Shown: positions 49,907-58,674 of the stretch, piece after piece
Position numbering within the stretch: position 1 is the stretch's first letter
Layout of the letters: each line of letters opens with the position of its first letter
Source of the DNA: Corynebacterium lactis RW2-5
GTDB taxonomy: Bacteria; Actinomycetota; Actinomycetes; Mycobacteriales; Mycobacteriaceae
Direction: 5' to 3'
Length of the DNA stretch: 64,000 nt
Assembly (NCBI RefSeq): GCF_001274895.1
Contig: NZ_CP006841.1
Location: 1,302,001-1,366,000 of the forward strand
Program-made: the position numbers and the translations under genes
The notes under the pieces: generated by a model
Database searches by the model: none
What the model was told of the DNA's origin: nothing
What the model saw: only the letters and a program-made list of their open reading frames with translations

Positions 49907-50758
49907 ATGGCGGGCAATTCCGTGACGGGATTTGGCGACAGGCTCGCCGCGAAAGTCGCCGAGCGCGGTCGGCTCTGCGTGGGCATCGACCCGCACCCGG
50001 CCCTCCTCGACGCCTGGGGGCTGCCCCGTTCGGTCCAAGGTATCGAGAAATTTGCCAGGACCTGCGTTGAGGCCTTCGGGGACGTTGTGGCCGTCGTCAA
50101 GCCTCAGGTTGCCTTCTTTGAGGCGTACGGGGCGGGTGGTTACGCGGTGCTGGAGCGGACGCTTGCCGACGTGCACGCGGCCGGTGCGCTGTCGATTGCG
50201 GATGCAAAGCGCGGCGACATCGGTTCGACAATGGCCGCCTATGCGCAAGCCTGGCTGGCGGACGGTTCTCCCTTGGCTTCGGATGCGCTGACGGTGTCTC
50301 CGTACCTGGGGTTTGGGGCGCTGGATCCGGCGGTCGAGCTGGCTCAGGCGACCGGTCGTGGACTCTTTGTGCTGGCTGCGACCTCCAACCCGGAGGGCGC
50401 GTCCGTGCAGAAGGCCGTGGTGGAGTCGAAGGGGAGTATGCGCACCATCGCGCAGTCCATGGTCGACCGTGCCGCGGAGCTGAATGCTCAACAAATCAAC
50501 AGCGGCGCTGCGGCTGGCAGCTTCGGTGTGGTCGTCGGCGCCACTCTTGAGAACCCGCCGGTACTTGATCACCTTCGCGGAGCGGTTCTCATGCCAGGAG
50601 TGGGGGCGCAAGGTGGCTCTGCGGCCGATGTAGAGCGCATCGCGGGGCAGTCGGCGGCACTGGCGCTGCCGAACGTTTCACGGGGCATTCTGGGCGCCGG
50701 TCCAAACGTGTCGGCCCTGCGAGCGGCGACCGAGGAATTTGCCGCGCAATTCAACTGA
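49907..50758 (+). CDS. pyrF: Orotidine 5'-phosphate decarboxylase, subfamily 2
   Basis: Last step of UMP synthesis; 283 residues. The catalytic Asp-Lys-Asp motif is 'DAKRGDIGST' at about residue 98-107, the form seen in the longer subfamily 2. Other features: 'GIDPHPALL' near the N-terminus and 'LMPGVGAQGGS' for phosphate binding. It starts three bases after the carB stop. pyrD and pyrE are not in the window. Confidence 0.96.
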   Translation: MAGNSVTGFGDRLAAKVAERGRLCVGIDPHPALLDAWGLPRSVQGIEKFARTCVEAFGDVVAVVKPQVAFFEAYGAGGYAVLERTLADVHAAGALSIADAKRGDIGSTMAAYAQAWLADGSPLASDALTVSPYLGFGALDPAVELAQATGRGLFVLAATSNPEGASVQKAVVESKGSMRTIAQSMVDRAAELNAQQINSGAAAGSFGVVVGATLENPPVLDHLRGAVLMPGVGAQGGSAADVERIAGQSAALALPNVSRGILGAGPNVSALRAATEEFAAQFN

Positions 50759-50818
50759 CATGCCGGGAAATTGGCCTAAAATCCGTGGTCAATTTCCATT
50801 CCTCACTGCAAACGGTGC

Positions 50819-50999
50819 TACAATCGCCAAAGTTGACCGGCCAAAGCCGAAAAGATGGGACCGATAAAGTCCCAGGTGCGAAATTCTTCGACACCCCGGC
50901 AAGCATTTGCATCGCAGCGGTGTATATGCGGTACGGTCGCATGCGATTTATGTGGACGCCCGCGCTGGTTACGGCGCGGCGGACATGTGAACATCACAT
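50819..50999 (+). promoter_or_regulatory. mihF leader with candidate promoters and inverted repeats
   Basis: The 276-base gap between pyrF and mihF has no coding sequence. TACAAT (50819-50824) is a good -10; a second candidate is TACGGT near 50932 with TTGCAT upstream. Inverted repeats: TCGCATGCGA (50937-50946), CCGCGC/GCGCGG around 50960-50980, and ATGTGA-ACA-TCACAT (50985-50999). The AACGGAGGA ribosome-binding site follows. The long leader and repeats suggest regulated expression of this nucleoid protein. Confidence 0.45.
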
Positions 51000-51034
51000 C
51001 TAATTCAAGCAATCTACTTTTAACGGAGGAACCC

Positions 51035-51361
51035 GTGGCCCTTCCGCAGTTGACCCCGGAGCAGCGTGCAGCAGCACTCGAGAAGGCAGCTCAGGCTCGC
51101 AAAGTGCGTGCAGAACTGAAGGACAAGCTCAAGCGTGGTGCTACTGACCTGCCAGAGGTCCTGAAGCAGGCTGACGAGAACGAAATCATCGGCAAGATGA
51201 AGGTTTCCGCTCTGCTCGAGGCCCTGCCGAAGGTTGGCAAGGTCAAGGCCCAGGACATCATGAACGACCTGGAGATTGCTCAGACCCGTCGCCTCCGCGG
51301 CCTCGGCGACCGCCAGCGTCGCGCTCTGCTGGAGCGCTTCGGCTACTCCGTGGAGGACTAG
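51035..51361 (+). CDS. mihF: Actinobacterial integration host factor (mIHF)
   Basis: Nucleoid-associated DNA-bending protein of 108 residues, unrelated to proteobacterial IHF. '[20 protein letters not shown]' is the family N-terminus; the C-terminal half holds an HhH-like DNA-binding region ('[17 protein letters not shown]') and ends '[18 protein letters not shown]'. The frame opens back to 50855, but GTG 51035 with GGAGGA is the conserved start. The gene is essential in mycobacteria and nearly always precedes gmk, as here. Confidence 0.96.
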   Translation: MALPQLTPEQRAAALEKAAQARKVRAELKDKLKRGATDLPEVLKQADENEIIGKMKVSALLEALPKVGKVKAQDIMNDLEIAQTRRLRGLGDRQRRALLERFGYSVED

Positions 51362-51366
51362 TCACC

Positions 51367-51942
51367 GTGGCCGGGAATGGTAAAGCTGCGTTGGTCGTCC
51401 TCGCCGGTCCCGCCGGCGTAGGAAAATCCACCGTGGTCAGTCGGCTGCGAGCCGAAGTTCCCGGACTGTACTTCAGTGTCTCCATGACCACCCGGTCTCC
51501 GCGACCGGGCGAGGTCGATGGGCGGGACTACTTCTTCGTCTCTCCCGAGGATTTCCAGGAACGGATTGACGCAGGAGAAATGCTCGAGTGGGCTGAAATC
51601 CACGGTGGCCTCCAGCGCTCCGGTACTCCTCGCCGCCCGGTGGAGGAGGCACGTGAGGCTGGTCGGCCGGTATTGGTCGAGGTCGATCTCGCCGGTGCAC
51701 GTTCAATCCGCGAGGTGGAGCCGAACGCGCACCTGCTGTTCCTAGCCCCGCCCAGCTGGGAGATTCTCGTAGAGCGTCTAACCGGCCGTGGCACGGAGAC
51801 TGAAGCACAGGTAAAGCGCCGTCTGGAAACGGCTCGGGTAGAAATGGATGCCCAGGGCGAGTTCGATCAGGTCGTTGTCAACGATGATGTCGACAAGGCA
51901 GTCGAGGCCATCGCTCGAGCACTCACAGCGTCCGGCAACTAG
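51367..51942 (+). CDS. gmk: Guanylate kinase
   Basis: Phosphorylates GMP to GDP; 191 residues. Walker A '[10 protein letters not shown]' at about 13-22, '[21 protein letters not shown]' for GMP binding, and the lid with '[17 protein letters not shown]'. The 'GGLQRSGTP' segment replaces the more common 'GNYYGTP', a change shared with other actinobacteria. GTG start six bases after mihF, so co-transcribed with it. Confidence 0.96.
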   Translation: MAGNGKAALVVLAGPAGVGKSTVVSRLRAEVPGLYFSVSMTTRSPRPGEVDGRDYFFVSPEDFQERIDAGEMLEWAEIHGGLQRSGTPRRPVEEAREAGRPVLVEVDLAGARSIREVEPNAHLLFLAPPSWEILVERLTGRGTETEAQVKRRLETARVEMDAQGEFDQVVVNDDVDKAVEAIARALTASGN

Positions 51943-52035
51943 CATTGCTCCTTGCCGGGCACGGCCGATTGGGTCTTTGCTAAAGATTTAAGCGGCCGAC
52001 ACTTTCAGCAATTTTAATCGTAGGAAAGATTTCTC

Positions 52036-52314
52036 GTGACCCAGGAAAATACCGCCACCGAGGCCGTGTTCGATCCGCCAGTTGGAATCACCAACCCGCC
52101 GATTGACGAGCTGCTCGATAAGGCTTCGTCCAAGTACGCGCTGGCTATTTTCGCCGCGAAGCGCGCACGCCAGATTAACGACTACTACCAGCAGATCGAC
52201 GAAGGCATGCTGGAGTACGTGGGCCCGCTGGTAACCCCTGGCGTCGCCGAGAAGCCTTTGTCCATTGCTCTGCGTGAAATCAACGCTGGTCTGCTCGATC
52301 ACACCGAGGGCTAA
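52036..52314 (+). CDS. rpoZ: RNA polymerase omega subunit
   Basis: Small RNAP assembly subunit of 92 residues. '[20 protein letters not shown]' and '[13 protein letters not shown]' are the conserved omega segments, and the C-terminus '[11 protein letters not shown]' is also typical. GTG start with AGGAAAG upstream. It lies between gmk and coaBC, the standard bacterial order. Confidence 0.96.
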   Translation: MTQENTATEAVFDPPVGITNPPIDELLDKASSKYALAIFAAKRARQINDYYQQIDEGMLEYVGPLVTPGVAEKPLSIALREINAGLLDHTEG

Positions 52315-52351
52315 GCGAATTCCGCAAGTTTTCCGTTCAGGGAGATTTTTC

Positions 52352-53614
52352 ATGAATGCCGCCGGTCATTCTGACGTATCCGATTCTCTAAAGGTTGTCG
52401 TCGGGGTAGCCGGCGGCATTGCTGCGTATAAGGCCGCCCACGTGGTGCGCAGGTTCAAGGAACTCGGCCACGACGTGCGAGTGGTCCCGACAGAATCCGC
52501 ACTGAACTTCGTTGGAGCCGCCACATTCGAGGCGCTTTCGGGCCACCCAGTGTCGACCACCGTCTTCGACGCCGTCGACGAGGTTCAGCACGTGCGCATC
52601 GGGCAAGAGGCCGACCTAATCGTGGTCGTCCCCGCGACTGCCGATTTCATGGCTCGTGCGGCACAGGGCAGGGCGGATGATTTGCTCTCCGCAACGCTGC
52701 TCGTAGCAACCTGCCCAGTGGTTTTGGCGCCCGCTATGCACACCGAGATGTGGCATCACCCAGCAACGCGGGACAATGTAGCGACCTTGCGTCGCCGCGG
52801 CACAATCGTCCTCGACCCCGCCCACGGCCGCCTGACCGGCAAGGACACCGGCCCCGGCCGCCTACCGGAGCCGGAGCAGGTCGTCGACCTCGCTCTTGCT
52901 GTAGCGGCTAACCCAGCCCATTTCCGCAGGGACCTGGAGGGCGCGCGGGTGCTCATTACGGCTGGTGGTACGCAGGAGGCCATCGATCCGGTACGGTTTA
53001 TCGGCAATCACTCTTCCGGCCGCCAGGGTTTTGCGTTGGCGGAGATGGCTGCTCAGCGCGGTGCCGAGGTAACGGTCATCGCCGGTATCACCGACGCGCT
53101 CCCGAATCCGCTCGGCGCCGAGGTTGTCAACGTGGTCTCTGCCCGCGATATGGCGGCGGCGGTTGAACGGCACGCGGGCCAGGCTGATATCTGTATCTTC
53201 GCGGCCGCCGTGGCTGATTTTAGGCCATCGCAGGTTGCCGATTCGAAGATGAAGAAGGGTAAATCGGACGATGCTCTGTCCCGCATCGACCTCGTCGAAA
53301 ACCCCGACATTCTGGCGACCACTGTGAAGCGTCGAGCCAGCGGCGAGCTCGCCGCTGGCACAACCCTGGTCGGATTCGCAGCGGAGACCGGCGACGCCGA
53401 CTCCTCGGCGCTTGAGCTTGCCCGCCAGAAGATCGTTCGAAAGGGATGCGATCTGCTGATGTGCAACGACGTATCTGGCGGCCGTACCTTCGGTTCGACG
53501 GACAACGTCGGCTGGATTCTCTCCAAAGGCGGGGAGGAGACTGTCGTGCCTCTGGGCTCGAAGTTCGCCGTCGCAGGCGCAATCCTCGACGCCGTGGTCA
53601 AGGCGCGGGGCTAG
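52352..53614 (+). CDS. coaBC: Bifunctional phosphopantothenoylcysteine decarboxylase / phosphopantothenate--cysteine ligase
   Basis: Two consecutive steps of coenzyme A synthesis; 420 residues. N-terminal FMN-dependent decarboxylase (CoaC): 'VVVGVAGGIAAYKAAHVVR' and the substrate clamp 'PAMHTEMWHHPAT'. C-terminal CTP-dependent ligase (CoaB): 'LITAGGTQEAIDPVRFIGNHSSGRQG', 'AAAVADFRP' and 'LMCNDVSGG'. The open frame goes back into rpoZ; ATG 52352 follows GGGAGATTT. Neither half shows a missing catalytic segment. Confidence 0.96.
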   Translation: MNAAGHSDVSDSLKVVVGVAGGIAAYKAAHVVRRFKELGHDVRVVPTESALNFVGAATFEALSGHPVSTTVFDAVDEVQHVRIGQEADLIVVVPATADFMARAAQGRADDLLSATLLVATCPVVLAPAMHTEMWHHPATRDNVATLRRRGTIVLDPAHGRLTGKDTGPGRLPEPEQVVDLALAVAANPAHFRRDLEGARVLITAGGTQEAIDPVRFIGNHSSGRQGFALAEMAAQRGAEVTVIAGITDALPNPLGAEVVNVVSARDMAAAVERHAGQADICIFAAAVADFRPSQVADSKMKKGKSDDALSRIDLVENPDILATTVKRRASGELAAGTTLVGFAAETGDADSSALELARQKIVRKGCDLLMCNDVSGGRTFGSTDNVGWILSKGGEETVVPLGSKFAVAGAILDAVVKARG

Positions 53615-53624
53615 TACCGGTTAC

Positions 53625-53644
53625 TGAACCGCTTGGTCTATAAT
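53625..53644 (+). promoter_or_regulatory. metK promoter with McbR-like operator
   Basis: TATAAT (53639-53644) is a consensus -10. TGAAC (53625-53629) and GTCTA (53636-53640), six bases apart, overlap it; the same pair lies at the pdxS promoter. It matches TAGAC-N6-GTCTA at 8 of 10 defined bases. McbR controls metK and other methionine and cysteine genes in C. glutamicum. Confidence 0.55.
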
Positions 53645-53677
53645 CGGGACGTTAACGTTAAGCGCTGGCGACCCCGC

Positions 53678-53710
53678 GGCGCGGCAATCCCCTCTACAGG
53701 GCGCCTTTTT
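53678..53710 (+). terminator. Terminator-like hairpin in the metK leader
   Basis: GGCGC (53678-53682) can pair with GCGCC (53701-53705), with CCCCT/AGGG inside, followed directly by five T (53706-53710). It lies 34 bases downstream of the TATAAT promoter and about 75 before metK, so it may end coaBC transcripts, act as an attenuator for metK, or end a short RNA. Confidence 0.55.
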
Positions 53711-53783
53711 CGTACCCCGATAGGGCATGGCAGTCGCGCGGCGTCGTAAAGCGAAAAAAGATTAAAGGAAGTTGTAGGAACTC

Positions 53784-54998
53784 GTGGCCACCAATCTTCG
53801 GCTATTTTCCAGTGAGTCCGTCACTGAGGGACACCCAGACAAGATCTGTGACTCCATCTCCGATTCGATCCTCGACGCGATGCTCGCCCAAGATTCGGCC
53901 TCGATGGTCGCGGTAGAGACCGTCGTGACCACGGGCCTGGTTCACGTCGTCGGTGAGGTCCGCACCAAGAGCTACGTCGACATCCCGGGTATCGTGCGCT
54001 CCCGCCTGAACGAGATTGGATTTGATTCCTCCGAGAAAGGCTTCGACGGCAAGACCTGCGGTGTTTCCGTTTCCATCGGCGAGCAGTCCTCCGACATCCA
54101 CGACGGCGTGCACACCTCGCTCGAGGCCCGTTCCGCCGACGGGGAGGTCGAGGTCGAAGACCTGACCGGCGCCGGCGATCAGGGCCTGATGTTTGGCTAC
54201 GCGACCAACGAGACGCCCGAGTACATGCCGCTGCCAATCGCGCTGGCACACCGTCTGGCCCGCCGCCTGACCCAGGTGCGCAAGGAGGGCCTCGTCCCGC
54301 ACCTCCGCCCGGACGGCAAGACCCAGGTCACTTTTGCTTACGACGACGACAACCGCCCGGTATACCTCGACACCGTGGTCGTCTCTACCCAGCATGACCC
54401 GGACGTTAGCCAGGAGTGGATTACCGAACAGATTAAGACCCACGTCGTCGACTGGGTCATCGCGGACGCCGACCTGGGCCGCTACGTCACCGAGGAGCTG
54501 AAGCTCCTGGTCAATCCTTCGGGCCAGTTCATCATCGGCGGCCCGATGGGCGATGCGGGCCTGACCGGTCGCAAGATTATCGTCGACACCTACGGCGGCA
54601 TGGCTCGCCATGGCGGCGGCGCGTTCTCGGGCAAGGACCCGTCGAAGGTGGACCGCTCGGGCGCCTACGCCACCCGCTGGGTCGCGAAGAACGCCGTGGC
54701 CGCAGGTCTCGCCGACCGAATTGAGATTCAGGTGGCCTACGCCATCGGTCGCGCACGCCCGGTGGGGCTCTACGTGGACACCTTCGGCACCGGGCACGTC
54801 CCGGCCGAGGTTATCCAAGAGGCAATCAATAAGGTCTTCGACCTACGCCCGGCCGCCATCATCCGCGACCTGGACCTGCTGCGCCCGATTTACGCGAAGG
54901 CCGCTACTTACGGCCACTTCGGACGCACCGACCTTGACCTTCCCTGGGAGCGGCTGGACCGTGTCGACGCCCTTCGCGCCGCCGCCGGACTGGGATAG
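53784..54998 (+). CDS. metK: S-adenosylmethionine synthetase
   Basis: Makes SAM from methionine and ATP; 404 residues. Family motifs: '[18 protein letters not shown]' at 9-26, '[12 protein letters not shown]' and the phosphate loop '[19 protein letters not shown]'. GTG start, with GGAAGTTGTAGGA upstream. The leader of about 130 bases from the TATAAT promoter holds a terminator-like hairpin. priA follows by 34 bases. Confidence 0.98.
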   Translation: MATNLRLFSSESVTEGHPDKICDSISDSILDAMLAQDSASMVAVETVVTTGLVHVVGEVRTKSYVDIPGIVRSRLNEIGFDSSEKGFDGKTCGVSVSIGEQSSDIHDGVHTSLEARSADGEVEVEDLTGAGDQGLMFGYATNETPEYMPLPIALAHRLARRLTQVRKEGLVPHLRPDGKTQVTFAYDDDNRPVYLDTVVVSTQHDPDVSQEWITEQIKTHVVDWVIADADLGRYVTEELKLLVNPSGQFIIGGPMGDAGLTGRKIIVDTYGGMARHGGGAFSGKDPSKVDRSGAYATRWVAKNAVAAGLADRIEIQVAYAIGRARPVGLYVDTFGTGHVPAEVIQEAINKVFDLRPAAIIRDLDLLRPIYAKAATYGHFGRTDLDLPWERLDRVDALRAAAGLG

Positions 54999-55032
54999 TC
55001 CACCGAATGAGGTTTAGGTAGAGTTTGTCTCT

Positions 55033-57063
55033 ATGACTAGCACCCGCCCTACAGCAGCCGCAGAAACGCAGCCTGTAGCGCGGGTGCTTCCGCTTTTGGG
55101 GCTGCCGCAGTTAGACCGGCCCTTCGACTACCTCGTTCCGCGCGCGCTATCCGAAGATGCCAAGGTCGGCTGCCGGGTCCGTATCAGATTCCACGGCCAG
55201 CTGGTCAACGGACTCATCCTGGAACGCACAGACACTCCTGCGCATGAGGGAAAACTTTCCTATCTAAAGGATGTCATCAGTCCGGAGGTTGTATACCCGG
55301 CGCATATGCGGCGTCTGGTGGATTCCCTCGCCGAATACTACGGTGCGACGCGCTCCGACATCATCCGTGCGGCGATTCCTAGTCGTCATGCACGGGCGGA
55401 GCGGATTCGCAACGAAAAGCTCTCGCCGAGCTGGGAGGAGCTGGGCAAGCTCGCGGTCGACGATGTGGACTTAAGCGCCTGGCAGCGCTACGTTTTCGGC
55501 GCTTCCTACGTCGACGCGGTCGTCGCCGGTACTCCATCGAGGGCCGCGTGGGCGCCGGTACCGGGCGAGCACTGCGAGGAGATGGTCGCGGCACTATCAG
55601 TGGCGGTAGCGCGCGCCGGCGGGGGAGTCGTGGTCATTGTTCCCGATTCCCGTACCCTTGGGCGCTACGAGTCGGCATTCCGGGAATTGATCTCCGCCCG
55701 TCAGCTGACAGTCCTGGGCTCCGGACTCGGCCCCGAGTCTCGCTACCGGCGCTACCTCGATATTCTCCACGGCCAGGGGAGGATCGTACTCGGGACCAGG
55801 TCGGCGGCGTTTGCTCCGGTGAAAAACTTCCAGCTCGCGGTCATCGTGGATGACGGCGACGACAACCTCGTCGACCCACGGGCGCCCTATGTTCATGCCC
55901 GCGAGGTCCTGGTAACCCGCTGTGCGCAAGAGAGCGCCTCGCTGCTGTTCGCATCCGCAGGGCGTACCGCGGAGGTCGCGCTTCTCATCGCATCCGGATG
56001 GGCTCATAACCTCGTGGCCTCGCAGGAGGCACTCGGCGAGGCTATGCCGGAGATGCTCAGCTCCGTCGATACCTCCGAGGATCCGGACGATTCCAGTCGC
56101 GGGCGCCTGCCTGCCGCGGCGTTCCGCCGGGCGAAGCAATCGTTGCGCGATGAGCTACCCGTGCTTGTGCAGGTCCCGCGCAAGGGCTACGTGCCTACAC
56201 TGTCCTGTCGCAGTTGCGGCACCGCGGCCCGCTGCCGCTGGTGCAATGGTCCGCTTGGCATCCCGCCTTCCGACGACCCGAACGCTCCCGCTCCTCCGAC
56301 ATGCAGGTGGTGCGGCCGCATCGATGTGCACCACCGCTGCCACAGCTGCGGCTCGACCAAGATTCGCCCTACCGTCATCGGCAGCGACCGTACTGCGGAG
56401 GAATTTGGACGCATCTTCAGTCCGTTTCCCGTTGTTGCTTCGTCCGGGGAGCGAATCACTGACGAGATCGCTCCGGGGCCCCGTGTTGTCGTCGCGACCC
56501 CCGGGGCGGAGCCTCGCTCGCCGTCTGGCTACGGAACGGTGCTCCTGCTCGACACCTGGGCGATGCTCGGACGACAGGATCTGCGTGCCGACGAGGACGC
56601 CTTTGCTTCCTGGGCGCATGCGGCCAGCCTCGGGCGCTCGAAGGAGCAAGGTGGTTCGGTGGTCATCGATGCGGACGCGGCACACCCGACGGTGAGCGAC
56701 CTGCTCGCCTGGGATTCCGTCGGCGCCGCGGAGCGCGAACTGCACGATCGCCAGGCGGCGCAGCTGCCGCCGGCATTCCACGTCGCAGCGGTCGACGGCA
56801 CCGAGGCGGGCCTGCGCAGCTTCATCGAGACCCTCGAGCTGCCGGGTGGCGCCGAGATCCTCGGGCCCGTGGATTTGCCCAGGGGAGCCAGGCCCCCGGC
56901 TGGCGTGGAACCAGGCACTCCGATCCAGCGCTTGCTAGTCAGATGTGAGCGTCGGAAAGCGAGGGCGGTGGGAGCGGCGCTGAAGACCGCGCAGGCGGTC
57001 CGTGCGACCAAGAAGGATCCGGAAACCGTGCGAGTCATCGTCAATCCGATCAGGTTCGGCTAG
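55033..57063 (+). CDS. priA: Probable replication restart protein PriA (helicase-defective actinobacterial form)
   Basis: The 676-residue product has the PriA N-terminal 3'-DNA-end binding domain ('LPLLGLPQLDRPFDYLVP') and the two zinc-binding cysteine clusters between about 392 and 450 ('LSCRSCGTAARCRWCNG', 'CRWCGRIDVHHRCHSCG'). The Walker A 'GSGKT' expected near residue 180 is absent: the region reads 'APVPGEHCEEMVAALS'. The DEAH box is also absent. This is the rule for actinobacterial PriA, which is thought to load proteins at forks without unwinding. It sits before def, as in many bacteria. Confidence 0.9.
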   Translation: MTSTRPTAAAETQPVARVLPLLGLPQLDRPFDYLVPRALSEDAKVGCRVRIRFHGQLVNGLILERTDTPAHEGKLSYLKDVISPEVVYPAHMRRLVDSLAEYYGATRSDIIRAAIPSRHARAERIRNEKLSPSWEELGKLAVDDVDLSAWQRYVFGASYVDAVVAGTPSRAAWAPVPGEHCEEMVAALSVAVARAGGGVVVIVPDSRTLGRYESAFRELISARQLTVLGSGLGPESRYRRYLDILHGQGRIVLGTRSAAFAPVKNFQLAVIVDDGDDNLVDPRAPYVHAREVLVTRCAQESASLLFASAGRTAEVALLIASGWAHNLVASQEALGEAMPEMLSSVDTSEDPDDSSRGRLPAAAFRRAKQSLRDELPVLVQVPRKGYVPTLSCRSCGTAARCRWCNGPLGIPPSDDPNAPAPPTCRWCGRIDVHHRCHSCGSTKIRPTVIGSDRTAEEFGRIFSPFPVVASSGERITDEIAPGPRVVVATPGAEPRSPSGYGTVLLLDTWAMLGRQDLRADEDAFASWAHAASLGRSKEQGGSVVIDADAAHPTVSDLLAWDSVGAAERELHDRQAAQLPPAFHVAAVDGTEAGLRSFIETLELPGGAEILGPVDLPRGARPPAGVEPGTPIQRLLVRCERRKARAVGAALKTAQAVRATKKDPETVRVIVNPIRFG

Positions 57064-57130
57064 CTGCTACACTGAGCGGGTCAATTAGGACCAACCTTTT
57101 TCATCTATTTCCACAGGAGAGCGCGAGTTT

Positions 57131-57634
57131 ATGGCAATCCGCGAGGTTCGAGTTTTTGGCGATCCGGTACTGCTGTCCAAGGCTGATACGGTCACCGACT
57201 TTGATGGGACCCTGTCGCATTTGATCGACGACATGTTCGACACGATGGACGACGAGCAGGGTGTTGGGCTCGCTGCTAACCAGGTCGGCGTGCTGCAGCG
57301 GGTTTTCGTCTACGACTGCGAGGGGACGCGCGGGCACATCGTCAACCCGCAGTGGGAGGCAATCGGGGAGGAGACGGTCCACGAGACCGAAGGGTGTCTC
57401 TCTATTCCCGGTGTCAACGGCGCGGTGACGCGTTTCGCTAAGGTCCGCGTGACAGGACAGGACCGCACTGGAACGCCCGTCAGCTTCGAGGCCGACGGTC
57501 TTTTGTCCCGCTGTGTTCAGCACGAGTCCGATCACCTGGATGGCGTGCTCTTCCTCAAGCGCCTGACCGGCGACGAGCGCAAGACCGCTATGCGCAGCCT
57601 CCGTGAACAGGATTGGTTCAAAAACCGCGGTTAA
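57131..57634 (+). CDS. def: Peptide deformylase
   Basis: Removes the formyl group from nascent proteins; 167 residues. The three motifs are complete: 'GVGLAANQVGV' (Q51), 'EGCLSIPG' (metal ligand C89) and 'QHESDHLDG' (H131, E132, H135). ATG with CAGGAGAG upstream. fmt, which adds the formyl group to Met-tRNA, follows 62 bases later, so the two opposing steps are made together. Confidence 0.96.
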   Translation: MAIREVRVFGDPVLLSKADTVTDFDGTLSHLIDDMFDTMDDEQGVGLAANQVGVLQRVFVYDCEGTRGHIVNPQWEAIGEETVHETEGCLSIPGVNGAVTRFAKVRVTGQDRTGTPVSFEADGLLSRCVQHESDHLDGVLFLKRLTGDERKTAMRSLREQDWFKNRG

Positions 57635-57696
57635 TTACAGAGGCGTGTGGGGTGAACTGCCCGCGCCAATCGAACAAGTGAAGGATTGAATCTCCC

Positions 57697-58674
57697 GTGC
57701 GCCTGATTTTCGCCGGAACCCCGGAACCCGCCGTGGTCGCTCTACAGAAGCTTCTCGACGACGGCCGCCACGACATCGTTGCAGTTTTAACGCGCCCCGA
57801 TGCCCGCCGAGGCAGGGGCAAGACGCTGTCCCCGTCGCCGGTGAAGGCGCTGGCTCAGGAGCACGGAATCCCGGCACTGACGCCGACTTCGTTGCGCGAC
57901 CCGGAAGCTCAGGAGGCAATCCGCGAGCTGAACCCGGACTGCATCCCCGTGGTGGCCTACGGAAACCTCGTGCCCCCGGAGCTTCTCGAGGTCCCCGAGC
58001 ACGGCTGGGTTAACCTACACTTTTCTCTCCTGCCCGCGTGGCGCGGCGCCGCCCCCGTCCAGGCGGCAATCGCGGCCGGCGACGAGATTACAGGCGCCAG
58101 CACCTTCCGGATCGAAGCGGGGCTCGACACCGGCCCCGTCTTCGGAACTGTCACCGAGTCCATCAAACCTACGGACACCGCCGACGATTTGCTCACGCGT
58201 CTTGCTTACTCGGGCGCGGACCTTCTGTCTGCAACGATGGACGGCATCGCCGCCGGTGCCCTTCGCCCCACGGCTCAGCCTGAAGACGGTGTGTCTTACG
58301 CCTCCAAGTTCTCGCCGGAAGATTCCCGGGTTAACTGGTCGCAGCTGCCGCACCTAATCAACCGCCGCAGCCGAGCGTTCACCCCCGCGCCAGGGGCCTG
58401 GACGACGCTGGAAGGCAGCCGCGTCAAGGTCGCCGACCTGACACCGCTTTCCGACGACGCCTCGGCTGCAATCGAAGCGAGGGCTGCGGTCGACGCTGCG
58501 GGTAGCGCACAAAATTCGCAGCCGGGAACGATTTTCGTCGAGAAGCATCGCGTCGTGGTGCGCTGCGGTCAGGGCTTTGTGGAGCTCGGCCGGGTTCAGC
58601 CGCAGGGTAAAAAGATGATGGCGGCACAGGATTGGGCGCGAGGTGCTCAACCGGGTGGAAAGGTATTCGAGTAA
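57697..58674 (+). CDS. fmt: Methionyl-tRNA formyltransferase
   Basis: Formylates initiator Met-tRNA with 10-formyl-THF; 325 residues. The N-terminal domain has 'MRLIFAGTPEPAVVALQKLL', the catalytic 'HFSLLPAWRGAAPVQAAI' and 'TGASTFRIEAGLDTGPV'; the C-terminal domain carries the tRNA-binding OB fold. GTG start with GTGAAGGAT upstream. rsmB starts at the next base after its stop. Confidence 0.96.
   Translation: MRLIFAGTPEPAVVALQKLLDDGRHDIVAVLTRPDARRGRGKTLSPSPVKALAQEHGIPALTPTSLRDPEAQEAIRELNPDCIPVVAYGNLVPPELLEVPEHGWVNLHFSLLPAWRGAAPVQAAIAAGDEITGASTFRIEAGLDTGPVFGTVTESIKPTDTADDLLTRLAYSGADLLSATMDGIAAGALRPTAQPEDGVSYASKFSPEDSRVNWSQLPHLINRRSRAFTPAPGAWTTLEGSRVKVADLTPLSDDASAAIEARAAVDAAGSAQNSQPGTIFVEKHRVVVRCGQGFVELGRVQPQGKKMMAAQDWARGAQPGGKVFE

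Noticed and set aside
48200..50611. Long minus-strand open frame opposite carB and pyrF
   Set aside because: Antisense shadow of two well-conserved genes; Arg/His/Gln-rich translation with no family motif and no ribosome-binding site.
50985..50999. GlxR/CRP-like site in the mihF leader
   Set aside because: TGTGA and TCACA are only three bases apart, whereas GlxR/CRP sites need six.
53645..53783. SAM riboswitch in the metK leader
   Set aside because: None of the conserved cores of the known SAM classes could be recognised; only the simple terminator-like hairpin is seen.
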